A stretch of 64,000 bases of DNA from positions 214,547 through 278,546 of the forward strand of contig NZ_JACEGD010000019.1 of NCBI RefSeq assembly GCF_016031635.1, given 5' to 3'. This document shows, in pieces, positions 16,666 to 27,900 of this stretch (positions are counted from its first letter, which is position 1; the number at the start of each line of letters is the position of its first letter). Made by a program: the position numbers and the translations under genes. The notes under the pieces are model-generated. The model made no database searches, was not told the DNA's origin, and saw only the letters and a list, made by a program, of their open reading frames with translations. Source of the DNA: Bradyrhizobium diversitatis. GTDB lineage: Bacteria; Pseudomonadota; Alphaproteobacteria; Rhizobiales; Xanthobacteraceae.

Positions 16666-17616
16666 TCAGCGCGTCTTCGGCGTTTCGAACGCGGGCGCAT
16701 CTCCGATGTGATCGGGAGCAAGGCTCGGACTGCGACGGTCGCGCGAGGAGAGGCGGAACACGTCGCGGATGTCGTCGATCGAGGTCGACGAATAGGACTG
16801 GATGCAGAGCGCGACCTGCTCGGGCGAGGCCGTGCGCATCATGGCCTCGATCGCCGGGCGGTCGAGCGGCGTGTCGTCCCAGTGCGAGACCGCGATACTG
16901 TCTTCGGTGACCCGATGGGTCGCCAGATGCTCGGGCGAATTGGCGACGAAATTGCCATACAGCAGGTATTCGGAGAATTTCTTCTTTCGGCACAGTGCCA
17001 GCGCCCAGCTGAGGCCCGTCGCCGACTTGATGGCGTCGGTCATCGCACGCGCGGTGCCCTTGTCCCAGACCAGCGCGTTGCCGACATAATCGTCCGCCGG
17101 GAACGAGCGCTCCTTGATACCCAGAAGCTGATCGATGGTGCGGAGCCACACGCCATGCACCGGGTGGTCCGCGCCGATCGCCCTGCGGGTGACGAAGAGC
17201 GGCGTCTTCTCACCGCCGGCGTATTGGCCGACGTCGAATTCGCGAAAGAACAGATTGTCCGAATCCAGGATGCAGACGCGCTGCTCGGGCGCGTTGAGGA
17301 CGCCGGCGATCTTCAGGATCTGCTGGATGTGCCAGCCGTGCACGGGTGACGACAGCAGCGAGAGCCAGACACGCCGGCTGCTGAGGAACTGGAGGGCCGG
17401 CGGCACCGCGAACAGCCATTTCGGCAGGTAGCGCGAGGCCGGAACGATGACCCGCTTGTCGGAGGCGAACCGCGCGAACAGCGGAACGTCCTCATCGTTA
17501 ACGAGAACATAATGCCGCGTATATCCCGAAAGCCAGGTGTCGATGCTCTCGCTGAGCAGCGAAAAGCGCTCGATATCCTTGGCGTAGCTGGCAGTCAGCA
17601 GGGCAACGGAATGCAT
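16666..17616 (-). CDS. DUF6492-type protein, possible glycosyltransferase (316 aa)
   Basis: The protein starts MHSVALLTASYAKDIERFSLL and contains a DSDNLFFREFD segment like the DxD of GT-A glycosyltransferases, then LFVTRRAI, ADDYVGNALVWDKGTA and SEYLLYGNFV. I recognise the pattern as the DUF6492 family, which sits in rhizobial polysaccharide clusters. Metal-dependent sugar transfer is inferred from the DSD motif. The ATG at 17616 is preferred to 17688 because the extra residues are Cys/Arg-rich and not conserved-looking. Its stop is 11 bases from the convergent stop of the GH10 gene. Confidence 0.75.
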   Translation of the reverse strand: MHSVALLTASYAKDIERFSLLSESIDTWLSGYTRHYVLVNDEDVPLFARFASDKRVIVPASRYLPKWLFAVPPALQFLSSRRVWLSLLSSPVHGWHIQQILKIAGVLNAPEQRVCILDSDNLFFREFDVGQYAGGEKTPLFVTRRAIGADHPVHGVWLRTIDQLLGIKERSFPADDYVGNALVWDKGTARAMTDAIKSATGLSWALALCRKKKFSEYLLYGNFVANSPEHLATHRVTEDSIAVSHWDDTPLDRPAIEAMMRTASPEQVALCIQSYSSTSIDDIRDVFRLSSRDRRSPSLAPDHIGDAPAFETPKTR

Positions 17617-17711
17617 GGCGCGCGCTCGAATGGCAGTCAGGCCGCACTCATAGCGGCAGTGTGGGGCGTTGGAAACTTGCGATCGCAATCAAGGTAAAGC
17701 GACACGAAGTA

Positions 17712-18506
17712 TTAGCCATCCGCCGGCAGCCCCTGCGCGAGGCTGCGAAAGCGCAGCGGTGCCAGCGCGGATGCTCGCTGCCACCAGTCGGCGACGCGGT
17801 CATCGAGGGCGGTCGTGCCGCGGCCCTGGCCGGGGAAGATCCGGATCTGCTGGATCGCCTCGGCCTCAAACCCCCTGCCCTTGCGCGTGATCCTGAGGGC
17901 CGCGCCTTCGCGATCCCGCTGCGTCAGCGGCACCAGGAGGCGGCCGCGCGGACGGAGCGACTGGAGCCAGAGCGGGTGCGGCTGCGGGAAGCCGGCATGC
18001 ACGATGATCACGTCGGCGGGTTCGCCGACGTCCTTGCATCCGTCGCCGTTGACGACCGTGACGTTGCGATATCCGTGCAAGTGGCTCGCCGCTCGGGCCG
18101 CGAGCCGCTCGTCGCATTCGATCGCACGTACACTGCCCCTTGGACCGACCATCTTCGACAGCACCGCGGAGAAATAGCCAAGTCCGCAGCCGATCTGCAC
18201 GACGCGGTCCTTCTCCCTGACGTCGAGAATGTCGATGAGATGCGCCCACAGGCTCGGCAAGCCGGTGTCGAGCTTGCGGCGGGCGTCGATCGCGACCAGC
18301 ACATTGTCGTAGAGATGAACGGGATCCGCGTCGGGCGTCAGCCGGTAGCTGCGCGCCGCCTCGCTCTTGATGCGCCAGGGCCCCCTCGACAGAAAATCCT
18401 CGCGCGGAACAGTGGCGAGCGCCTCGAGCAGGCGGGGCGAGGAAATCCGCTCGCGCCTGGCAATCCGCTCCACGTAGCGCGCACGCGCGGCGGCAAGATC
18501 GCGCAT
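17712..18506 (-). CDS. Protein-L-isoaspartate O-methyltransferase-like protein (264 aa)
   Basis: A PCMT-family fold with the SAM motif VQIGCGLGYFSAVL at about residues 103-116, the acidic motif RAIECDERLAA, NGDGCKD and the post-motif LRPRGRLLVPLT. The N-terminal helix pair (RYVERIARRERISSPRLLEAL, FL near 38) matches PCMT, but the usual conserved substrate motif GDGS is NGDG-C here, so real repair of isoaspartate is not certain. The start ATG at 18506 lies 1 base after the stop of the broken cyclase gene, so it once belonged to that operon. A longer start at 18527 is possible. Confidence 0.8.
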   Translation of the reverse strand: MRDLAAARARYVERIARRERISSPRLLEALATVPREDFLSRGPWRIKSEAARSYRLTPDADPVHLYDNVLVAIDARRKLDTGLPSLWAHLIDILDVREKDRVVQIGCGLGYFSAVLSKMVGPRGSVRAIECDERLAARAASHLHGYRNVTVVNGDGCKDVGEPADVIIVHAGFPQPHPLWLQSLRPRGRLLVPLTQRDREGAALRITRKGRGFEAEAIQQIRIFPGQGRGTTALDDRVADWWQRASALAPLRFRSLAQGLPADG

Positions 18507-18507
18507 G

Positions 18508-21500
18508 TCACAGATCGGCCTGTTCACGCGCGGGCGTGTCGGTCCCGAGTTCGGCCACGAGCTGCATCGCCTGCTTCAGGTCCGGCGTGTAAAAACCCTC
18601 GGTGAACTTGCCCACGACCGGCGCGAGCAGGAGACTTGCGTGCTCGCGCCTGCCGGCTTCGAGCGACAGGCGCGCGAGGCTGACGGCCGTGCGAAGCTCC
18701 CAGGACAGCGCACCCTGCTTGCGCGCTGTCGCCAGCGACTGGGCGAACAGCTCCTCGGCCTCCTGCACCGAGGCGGGATCGCCATCCGACAGGATGATTT
18801 CGCCTTGAAGGCGATAGACCTCGGCGAGGTAGGAATGATCACCGGTCCGCCGCGCGGTTGCGAGCGCGCCGTCCAGCGCACGCAAGGCGGCATCCCGCAT
18901 CCCGACCTTGGCGTAGGCTTCCGCGAGCAGGCAGCGGAACCAGCAGCCGGCAAGCCAGGAATCCATCGCCTCGTACTCGTCGAGGCCGAAGCGCATCTGG
19001 CTGAGGCCTTCGTCGGTCTCGCCGAGCTGCGTCAGCGCCCAGCCGCGCAGGATCGTCGCCTGCTGCTTCCAGTGCAGGAAATTGTGCTCGCTGGCGATGA
19101 TCATGGCGCGGTTGGCGTGGTCGCGCGTACCCTCGACGTCGCGCAGATGCTGGCAGAGATAGGCGCCGAACACGAGCGCGAAGGCGAGCGTGAAGGGATG
19201 GCGGATCTCCTCGGCATTGGCGATCGCCTGCTCGCTGTGCTGGCGCGCCGCGTCAGGCCGGCCGAGGAACCAGAGGAGATAGCCGAGATAGGACCGCGAG
19301 ACGACGCCGGGATCGGTGCCGTGCCGCTCCATCAGGTCGGAGTGCAAATCGGGGCTGTAGAGATTGATGCAGCGGTGCAAATGATGCTGTGAGGCGGCAA
19401 AGCGGCCGCGATAGAGCATGGTCATCGCGATCGCACGGTGCGCCTCGATCAGATAGCCGGTCTGCTGCGCCGGCTGCGGACGCTCGCTCAGCCGCTGCCG
19501 CTTGGCGAATCTCAACAGCTCGACGCTGAGATCGTGCGCGCGGGTGAGATCGGCGCGGATGAAATGGCACACCCAGAGTCCGCGAGTGGCTGCGAAGACC
19601 TTCTCGTCGTCATCGAGCTGATGGCCGAGCTCCAGCGCGCGGATGTAGTTTTCCTCGACTTCCTGCACCGCATAGCCCTTGGCGGCAATCAGCGAAATGC
19701 CCAGTGCGATGCGCAGCTCGAGCTCCATCTCGTCGGCCCCCGGTATGCCCGCGCTGGCGTGCACGACGCTGAGGCCGCGGCGCAGATGGCCGATCGCCTC
19801 CAGATTGGCGCCGCTCCTCGCCGCCTGCTTGCCGGCCTTGAGCCAAAAATTGGCGGCGCCCTCGCTCTGGCCAGATTCGGTCAGGTGATGGGCGAGCAGT
19901 TCCGGCTCGCGCTCGGACTTCTCCGGATACATTTCGGAAAGCACCTGGACGATCCGGGAATGCAGCTTGCGCCGCTCGCTGTGCAACAGGCTCGCATGCG
20001 CGGCATTCTGGATCATCACGTGCTTGAAGGAGTAGAGCGCGTCCGGTGGATGGCCGCGGCGCATGATCAGCCCGGCCTCCTCCAGATGATTGAGTGCCGC
20101 CACGATCTGCTCGGCCGGCGTGTTGGCGACGGCGCGCAGCGTCTCGTAGGAGAACTCGCGACCTATCGTGGCGCCGATCTGCGCGATCCGCTTGAACGGT
20201 CCCATCCGGTCGAGCCGCGCCATCAGCGAGTCGGTCAGGGTTGCCGGGATTGCGAGCTGCCGCCACGGCCCGGACAGCACATAGCGCCCGTGCCGCTCGG
20301 TCAGCAGGTCGGATTCGAGAACCGTCTTGGTCAGCTCTTCCAAAAACAGCGGCACGCCGTCGGTCTTGACGATGATCTCCTCGACGACCTCCTTGGGCAG
20401 CTCGCGTCCCGCCACGCGCTCGACCAGCGTCGTGCGCAATTGCCGGCTAAGGCGGTTCAGGACCACGGTGGTGATGTGTGAATGCGCGTTCCAGCTCGGC
20501 TGGAATTCGGATCGCGCGGTGATGATGACCAGGATCGGCCGGTTCTGCACCCGGTCGACCAGAAGGTCGATCACCTCGCGGGACGTCGGGTCGATCCAGT
20601 GCAGGTCCTCGAATGCGATCACCAGCGGCATCTCGCGCGCAAGGCAGGGAGAATTTGAGCTGGTCGACGAACGGATGGAACGCCGTGGAGGTGTAGTAAG
20701 GCGAGCATTGGAGCGAGACTTGTCCATGGCGGTCGCCCGATATCCGCTCGAAGATTTCCTGGATGATGCGCGACTTGCCGATGCCGGGCTCGCCGAACTT
20801 GACCACGACCTGACCGTCGCCGTCCTTGGCCTGCTGCCAGCGCCCCATCAACAGCGCGATCTCCTCCTCGCGGTTGACGAGCGGCGTCAACCGCGAGCCC
20901 CTGGCGGCGGCGAAGCGGGTCTCCACCCGCGAGGCGCGCACCACGTGCCAGGCCTGTGCCTTCTCGGGGATTCCCTTCAGGACATGGACGCCGAGATTGC
21001 GGTAGTCGAACTTCCCCTTCAGCAGCGACTGCGTCGAGGCCGAGATCACCACGCCATTGGGCGGCGCCAGGGCCTGCAGGCGCGCAGCGAGATTGACGGT
21101 TTCGCCGACCGCGGAGTCGCGTTCTTCGGTGCCCTGCCCGACGAGGTCGCCGACCACGACGAGGCCGGTCGCGATCCCGATACGGACGGCGGGTGAATGG
21201 CTGAGCGCACCGCGCTGCTCGACCGCGTGCGCCGTCGACAGCACCCGCACGATCTCGAGCCCGGCGCGCACCGCGCGCTCGGCATCGTCCTCATGTGCGG
21301 TCGGATAGCCGAAATAGACCAGGATACCGTCGCCGACGAAACGGGCGGCAAAGCCCTCGTAATGCTTGACCACGCGAACGCAGGTTTCGCGGAAGCCTGC
21401 AATCATGTCGCGGACGTCTTCGGGATCGAACTGCGCGGACAGCGAGGTGGAATCCACCATGTCGCAGAACATCGTGGTGAGCTGGCGCCGCTCGGCTCCG

Positions 21501-21766
21501 ACCTCCGCCCGTGCTTGCGGACGCACCGCCTCGACTGGCGCCTCCGCCGTTTCCGCTTGAAACAGCGCCGCCATCGCCCGCTGGATCCGCTTGCGATCGC
21601 CGAGCGGCAATCCGAGTTCGACCAGGTCGGATTCGGTCAGGTCCCCGATCACGTCGAGATCGAGACGGTGCTGCGCGAACAGATCGGTGTAGTGACCGAG
21701 GCCGATACCGTCGAGCCAGCGCTTCAGCTCGCCTTCCGTCCCGGTGCCCGGCTCATTCTCCAGCAT
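18508..21766 (-). pseudogene. SAM-cyclase-ATPase-TPR signalling protein, broken by an internal deletion and frameshift
   Basis: The 5' frame (21766 to about 20650) encodes a SAM domain (LKRWLDGIGLGHYTDLF), a class III cyclase-like domain (TMFCDMVDSTSLSA, FVGDGILVYFG, GETVNLAARLQ) and the ATPase Walker A motif (FGEPGIGKSRII), then runs off after FVDQLKFSL. The 3' frame resumes with MPLVIAFEDLHWIDPTS (Walker B) and continues through a long TPR region to 18510. Intact relatives have roughly 80 residues between these points, so about 250 bases are missing and the frame is shifted. Both halves keep good codon use, so the break is recent or a sequence error. The cyclase lacks the usual adenine-binding Asp. 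Confidence 0.75.
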
Positions 21767-21902
21767 GGTGATTCTGCCCGACCAGCACTCCGTCGAAGGG
21801 CTCTGGAGCCCCTCAACCACAGATTTTGGGGCTCAAACTTCACCTCAGACTGGACGCGTTCCCCAACTTCTTGGAAGAATAGCCCAATCGGATCAAAAGG
21901 GA

Positions 21903-24900
21903 ATGGCGTTGTCGGACATTGCATCCGGAGCAGACGAAGGATCAGCCGGTGCCACGGCCGAAACGAAGATATTCGCGCATATCAGCGACCTTCTCGAGTT
22001 CTACGCGCGCAGGACACCGGCGGCGCCCGCACTCCTCGCCCCTGGCCGGCCGGTTCTCACCTACCGCGCCTTGGGCGACCGGACGCAGGATCTGATCGGC
22101 ACGCTGCGCGGGCTCGGCATCGCGCCTGCGGACCGCATTGCAGTTGCACTGCCGCGTGGCGCCGACAGCGCGTTGGCATTGATCGCGGTCGCGTCGGCCG
22201 CCGTATGCATCCCCGTCAGTCCGGATCTGACGGCGGACGAGCTGCAACGCTATTTCAGCGAATTGAAGCTGGCGGCGCTCGTGACCCGGGCCGACATGAA
22301 CTCGGCGAGCCGCGACGTCGCCAGGGCGCTCGATATCGCGGTGATCGATTTCGTGCCGGGGCTGGAAGACGATCTCGGCGGTTGCGCGTTCATCGGCCCC
22401 TCGGTCGGACCGGCGAGCACCAGTGGTCCCTCGCGCGGCGACGACGATGCGTTCATCCTGTTGACGTCAGGCACGGCGGCGCGGCCGAAGATGGTGCCGC
22501 TGACGCATCGCAATGTCTGCCTGTCCGCTCACAATGCCGGCCATGTGCTGTCGCTCACGTCGCGCGATCGCCTGCTCAACGTCCTGCCGCTGTTTCATGC
22601 CCATGGCTTGATCTCCGGCCTTCTCACGGCGCTGGCCGCGGGCTCCAGCGTGATCTGCACCGACGGCTTCGATTCTTCGTCCTTCTTCGGCTGGATGCGG
22701 GAGCTGCAACCGACCTGGTACACGGCGGTGCCGACCATTCATCGCGCATTGCTGACGGCGGCGGAGGCGAACCCGGACCGTGCCCGGTCGTCGTCGCTGC
22801 GCGTGATCCGCTCGGCCTCGGCCTCGCTCGCGCCTGCGATTCTTCGAGGGCTGGAGGCGACGTTCGGCGTTCCCGTGCTGGAGACCTACGGGATGACGGA
22901 AGCGGCCTCGCAGATCGCGGCCAATCCGTTCGAGCTGCGCAAGGTCGGATCGGTCGGCCGCGCCGCCGGCCCCGAGATCGCGATCATGGACGAGACCGGC
23001 CGCACGCTTGCAAGCGGGGCGCGCGGCGAGATCATGCTGCGCGGGCCCAACATGAGCCGCGGCTATTATAATGACGAGGCGGCGACGCGGGCTGCGTTCC
23101 GCAATGGCTGGTTCCGGACCGGCGACCTCGGCTATCTCGATGCCGACGGCTATCTCTTCATCGTCGGCCGCATCAAGGACGTCATCAACCGCGGTGGGCA
23201 GAAGATCTCGCCGCTGGAGGTGGAAGAAGTCCTGCTCGGCCACCCGGCGGTGCTAGAGGCCGGCGTGTTTGCCGTGCCACACTCGAAGCTCGGCGAGAAC
23301 GTCGCCGCCGTCGTGGTGCTCCGGCCGAATTCCGAGGCCACGTCCGACCAGCTGCGCAAGTTCGCACGAAAGCGGCTCGCAGCCTACAAGGTACCGAGCC
23401 TGATCCGCAGCGTCGCGGCACTGCCGAAGGGCGCCAGCGGCAAGGTCAAACGCGGTGCGCTGGCCGGACTGATTGCAGCAGTGGACGGCCGTGACGAGAC
23501 CCGGCTGCCGCGCAATGCGATGGAGACCCAGCTCGCCGAAATCTGGGCTGGTCTGTTGGAGCTGCCGCAGCTCGGCGCCGACCAGGACGTCTTCGCGCTC
23601 GGCGCCGACTCGCTCGCGGTGACGCAGATGCGCTCGCGCCTGCGCGAACGCTTCAATGTCGAGTTCTCGTTCGAGGACATCTTCGATTGCACCACGGTCG
23701 TAGCACTTGCGGCGCGGATCGAAACCGCCGCAAGCCGGCGCGAGGCGGCGCTGCCGGCCTGGCGCCCCGCTGCGGGCGCAGACGCACCGCTGTCGTTCCA
23801 GCAGCAGCGGATGTACGTCCTCTCGCGGCTCGACCCGACCCGCTACAATTACAATGTCGTCGAAGTTGCGCTCCTCGACGGCCCGGTCGACGGCGCCGCG
23901 CTTTCTGCGAGCCTCACTGCGATCTGCACACGCCATGAGGCGCTGCGCACAATCTTTATCGAACGTCGGGGCGAGCCGGTGCAGCTTGTGCTGTCATCGC
24001 CGCCGCAATTCGCGCGCGTCAAGCTCAAGCCCTGCCCTGCCGGCAAGCGGCTCGCGGTTGTCCGGCGCGAGGCGCTCAAGCTCGCGCAACATCCGTTCGA
24101 CCTGGCTCACGAGCCGCCGCTGAAGGTCACGTTGCTGTCGTTCGACGGGAACAGCCATGCGCTGTTGGTCAACGTCCATCATCTCGTCACCGACGGCTGG
24201 TCGCAGCGGCTGTTCTGGGAGGAGCTCGCCGTCCACTACGCCGCGGCACGCAAGAAGCACCCGGCCGCGCTGCCTCCGCCCGCGTTCCAGTATCGCGACT
24301 TCGCGCTCTGGCAGCAGAGCTGGGCGCAGACGCCGGCGGCGAAGGAGCAGCTTGATTATTGGAGGGCCCAGCTCAACGGCGTCACCACGCTGCCGCTGCG
24401 AACGGACCGGCCCAGGCCGGAGGTCTGGAGCGGTCACGGCGCGCGCCACTATCTCGAATTTTCCAAGTCGCTGTCGGGCGACCTGCGCGCACTGAGCCAG
24501 AGCCAGGGCGTCACACCGTTCATGACGCTGCTGGCGGCCTTCCAGTGCCTGTTGTTCCGCCACACCTCGCATGAGGATGTCGCGACCGGCTCGCTGATCG
24601 CCAACCGCAACCAGATCGAGAGCGAGCGCCTGATCGGGTTGTTTGCCAACACCCTCATCCTGCGCAACGATTTCAGCGGCGATCCGAGTTTCGGCGAAAT
24701 GTTGCGGCGGGTGCGACAGGTCACGTTGGATGCCTACCGCAACCAGGACCTCCCGATCGAGGAGGTGTTGCGCACGCTCCAGATCGCGCGCCGCAGCGAC
24801 GGCAACCCGCTGTTCCGGATCATGTTCATCCTGCAGAACGCCTCGATCGAGGCGGCACGTTTTCCCGGCCTGTCGGCACGACGGCTGGAAATCGATCCGA

Positions 24901-27900
24901 AGGTGGCGCGCTTCGACATCACGCTCGAACTGGTCGAGGCCGATGGCCGCTTCAGCGGGTTCTTCGAATACGCCACCGATCTGTTCGACGCCGCGACGAT
25001 CGCAGGCATGGCCGCCCAGTTCAGGACGCTGCTCAAGGCCGTCATCGCCAATCCGGAACAGCGCATCTCGCGCCTGCCGCTGCTGACCGAAGCCGAACGC
25101 CGGCTGTTGCTGGCGAAGGGCCGGGGCGCGCCAGCCAATTTCACCACGCGCGGCAATTTGAGCGAACGCTTCGCACGCCAGGCGAGGAAGACGCCGAACG
25201 CTATCGCGGTGTCGGACGGCCGCACGTCCCTGAGCTATCGCGAGCTGGCGCACCGCAGCCTGGCGGCCGCGCGCTGGCTGGCCCGTGAGGGCATCGGCGC
25301 CGAGAGCGTCGTCGCCTTGCTCGCGGAGCGCGGGCCCGACCTGCTGACCGCGATGATCGCGGTGCAGCGCGTCGGCGCGGCCTTCCTCAATCTCGATCCC
25401 GACCAGCCGACCGCCCAGCTCACGACCATCCTCGGATCGAGCTGTGCCCGCGTGTTGCTGATCGGACGGGCTCAGTCCGCCATGGTCGAGGCACTGCTCG
25501 AGCCGCTGGTCGAACGCATGCAGGTGGCCGCGCTCGAAGACGCGATCGCGTCAGGGGTGACCAAGCCCGCTCGCGCCGCACCGCGGGCCGCCTCCAGCCT
25601 CGCCTATCTCGTCTATACGTCGGGCTCCTCCGGCGCGCCAAAGGGCGTCATGATCGAGCAGCGCGGCCTGTCGAACCATCTCGCTTCGCTCATCTCCGAG
25701 CTCGACCTCTCCGCCGGGGACGTGATCGCGCAGACCGCGCCGCAGAGCTTCGTCATCTCGGTCTGGCAATTCCTCGCCGGACCGATGGTCGGCGCGCGCG
25801 TGCATGTCGTGGGCAACGCGATCGCGCGGGACCCGACCCTGCTGGCGCGGGAGATCGAGCGTGAGGGCATCACGGTGCTCGAGATCGTGCCTTCGCTGCT
25901 GCGCGTCATTCTCGATCGCCTGGAGGAAGTGCCGGTGCTGCGCGCCTTCTCCAGGTTGCGGCTCCTGATCTCGACCGGAGAGCCATTGCCCGTCGAGCTC
26001 TGCCACGCCTGGTTCGCCCGCTGTCCGAAAGTGCCGCTGATCAATGCCTATGGCGCGTCGGAATGCTCCGATGACGTCTCCCTGCATCGCCTGACCAAGG
26101 CCCCGGCGGTCGCGACGGGCAACGTTCCGGTCGGCGCGCCGCTGCCGAACACCCAGCTCTACGTGCTCGACGCAAACCTCCAGCCGCAGCCGATCGGCGT
26201 GACCGGCGAGCTCTGCATCGGCGGTGCCGGCGTCGGCCGCTTCTATGTCAACGATCCCGCGCAAAGCCGGCAGCGCTTCCTCCCCGATCCGTTCTCGCGC
26301 CAGCAAGGCAGCCGGCTCTACCGGACGGGCGATCTTGCCCGGCGCCGCGCCGACGGGACGATCGAATGCCTCGGCCGTGCCGACCACCAGGTCAAGATCC
26401 GTGGCCATCGCATCGAGCTCAAGGAGATCGAGAACGCGCTTGCCGAGCATCGAAGCGTGCGCGCCGGCATCGTCGAGCCGCGCCGCGAGGCGAGCGGCGA
26501 TATCAGGCTGATCGCCCATATCGTCGCAAAGCCCGGCAGCCGGAGCAGCGCCAGCGAGCTGCGCGAATTCCTGAAAGCCAGGCTGTCGGTCCACGCCATT
26601 CCGTCCGCCTTCCTGTTCCTGGATCAGGTGCCGCTCAACGCCCATGGCAAGATCGACCGCTCCGCGCTGCTGGCCTCCGCCCCGCCGGAAACGTCCGGGC
26701 CGGACGCGGCCGTGCCGGCGCGGCGCTTCACCGAAAAGGTACTTTCCGACATCTGGGTCGACCTGCTGAAGCTCGAGAGCATCGGTGTGACCGACAATTT
26801 CTTCGATCTCGGCGGGCATTCGCTGCTGGCTGGCCAGGCGATGGCGCGCGTCGCCCGCGCGCTTGGCGTGTCGCTGCCGATCAAGACCATCTTCGAGGCA
26901 CCGACGATCGAGGAACTCGCTCGGCGGGTCGACGAGGCCGTGGCGGCGAAGCCGCACAAGCCTGCCGCAAGCATGCCGCGATTGGCTGCGAGCGGGCCTC
27001 CTGCGCTTTCCATCGCGCAGGACCAGATGCTGCGGATCGAGCGGAATCTGCCGGAGCTGCCGTTGTTCAACCTGCCCTTCGCCTTCCGTCTAGAGGGCCC
27101 GCTCGATCCGGCCGCCCTGGCAAAGGCGATAGATGATGTCGTGCGCCGGCACGAATCGCTGCGGACCGCGTTCACCTGGAACGGCGAGGAGCCCGAAAGC
27201 CGCATCGTCGCGCCTCGCGCCCTTGGCCCCGTCATGACCGTTGAGACGATCGGCGACGGTCAACCCCACAACAACAAGCGGCGCAGGGCGCTCGAACTCA
27301 GGAAGATCGATCTCCTGATCGAGCAGGAGACCTATACGCCGATCGACACCACGCGCGCCCCGCTGCTGCGCGCCCGGTTGTTGCGGCTCCACGACGACGA
27401 CCACGTGCTCTTGCTGACGCTGCATCACGCCATTGTCGACGGCTGGTCGATCGGCGTGCTGTTCGAGGAATTGTCGAGCCGGTATGCGGCGCTGGCCGGA
27501 TATCCGTCGGTGCCGCTGCCGAAGCCGCCGGCGCCTTATTCGGCGGTCGCACGCTGGCAGCGCTGGTGGTGCGATACCGACGCCGCCCGCCGCCAGGCGT
27601 CCGACTGGACGGAGAATTTGCGCGGAGCGGGCCCCGTCTTCGACGGCGAAGCGCGCCCGGGCGCATCCACCGGGCACCATCCGGTCAGCCTCGAGCGTGA
27701 CCTGGTCGGCCGGCTCACGGCGCTCGCCGGCCGGCACAATTGCACGCTGTTCATGTGCCTGCTCACCGGCCTGAAGGGCATGCTGCTGGCGCGGACGGGC
27801 CGCACCGACATCGCGGTCGCGACCGCCATGGCCAATCGTGCCCAGCCTGACACCGACCGCATCATCGGCCCGTTCGAGAACACGGTGATCGTCCGTACGA

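Noticed and set aside
21197..23071. A 624-codon rightward frame overlapping the cyclase and the NRPS start
   Set aside because: Out-of-frame shadow of the NRPS adenylation domain and antisense of the cyclase; low-complexity Arg-rich product.
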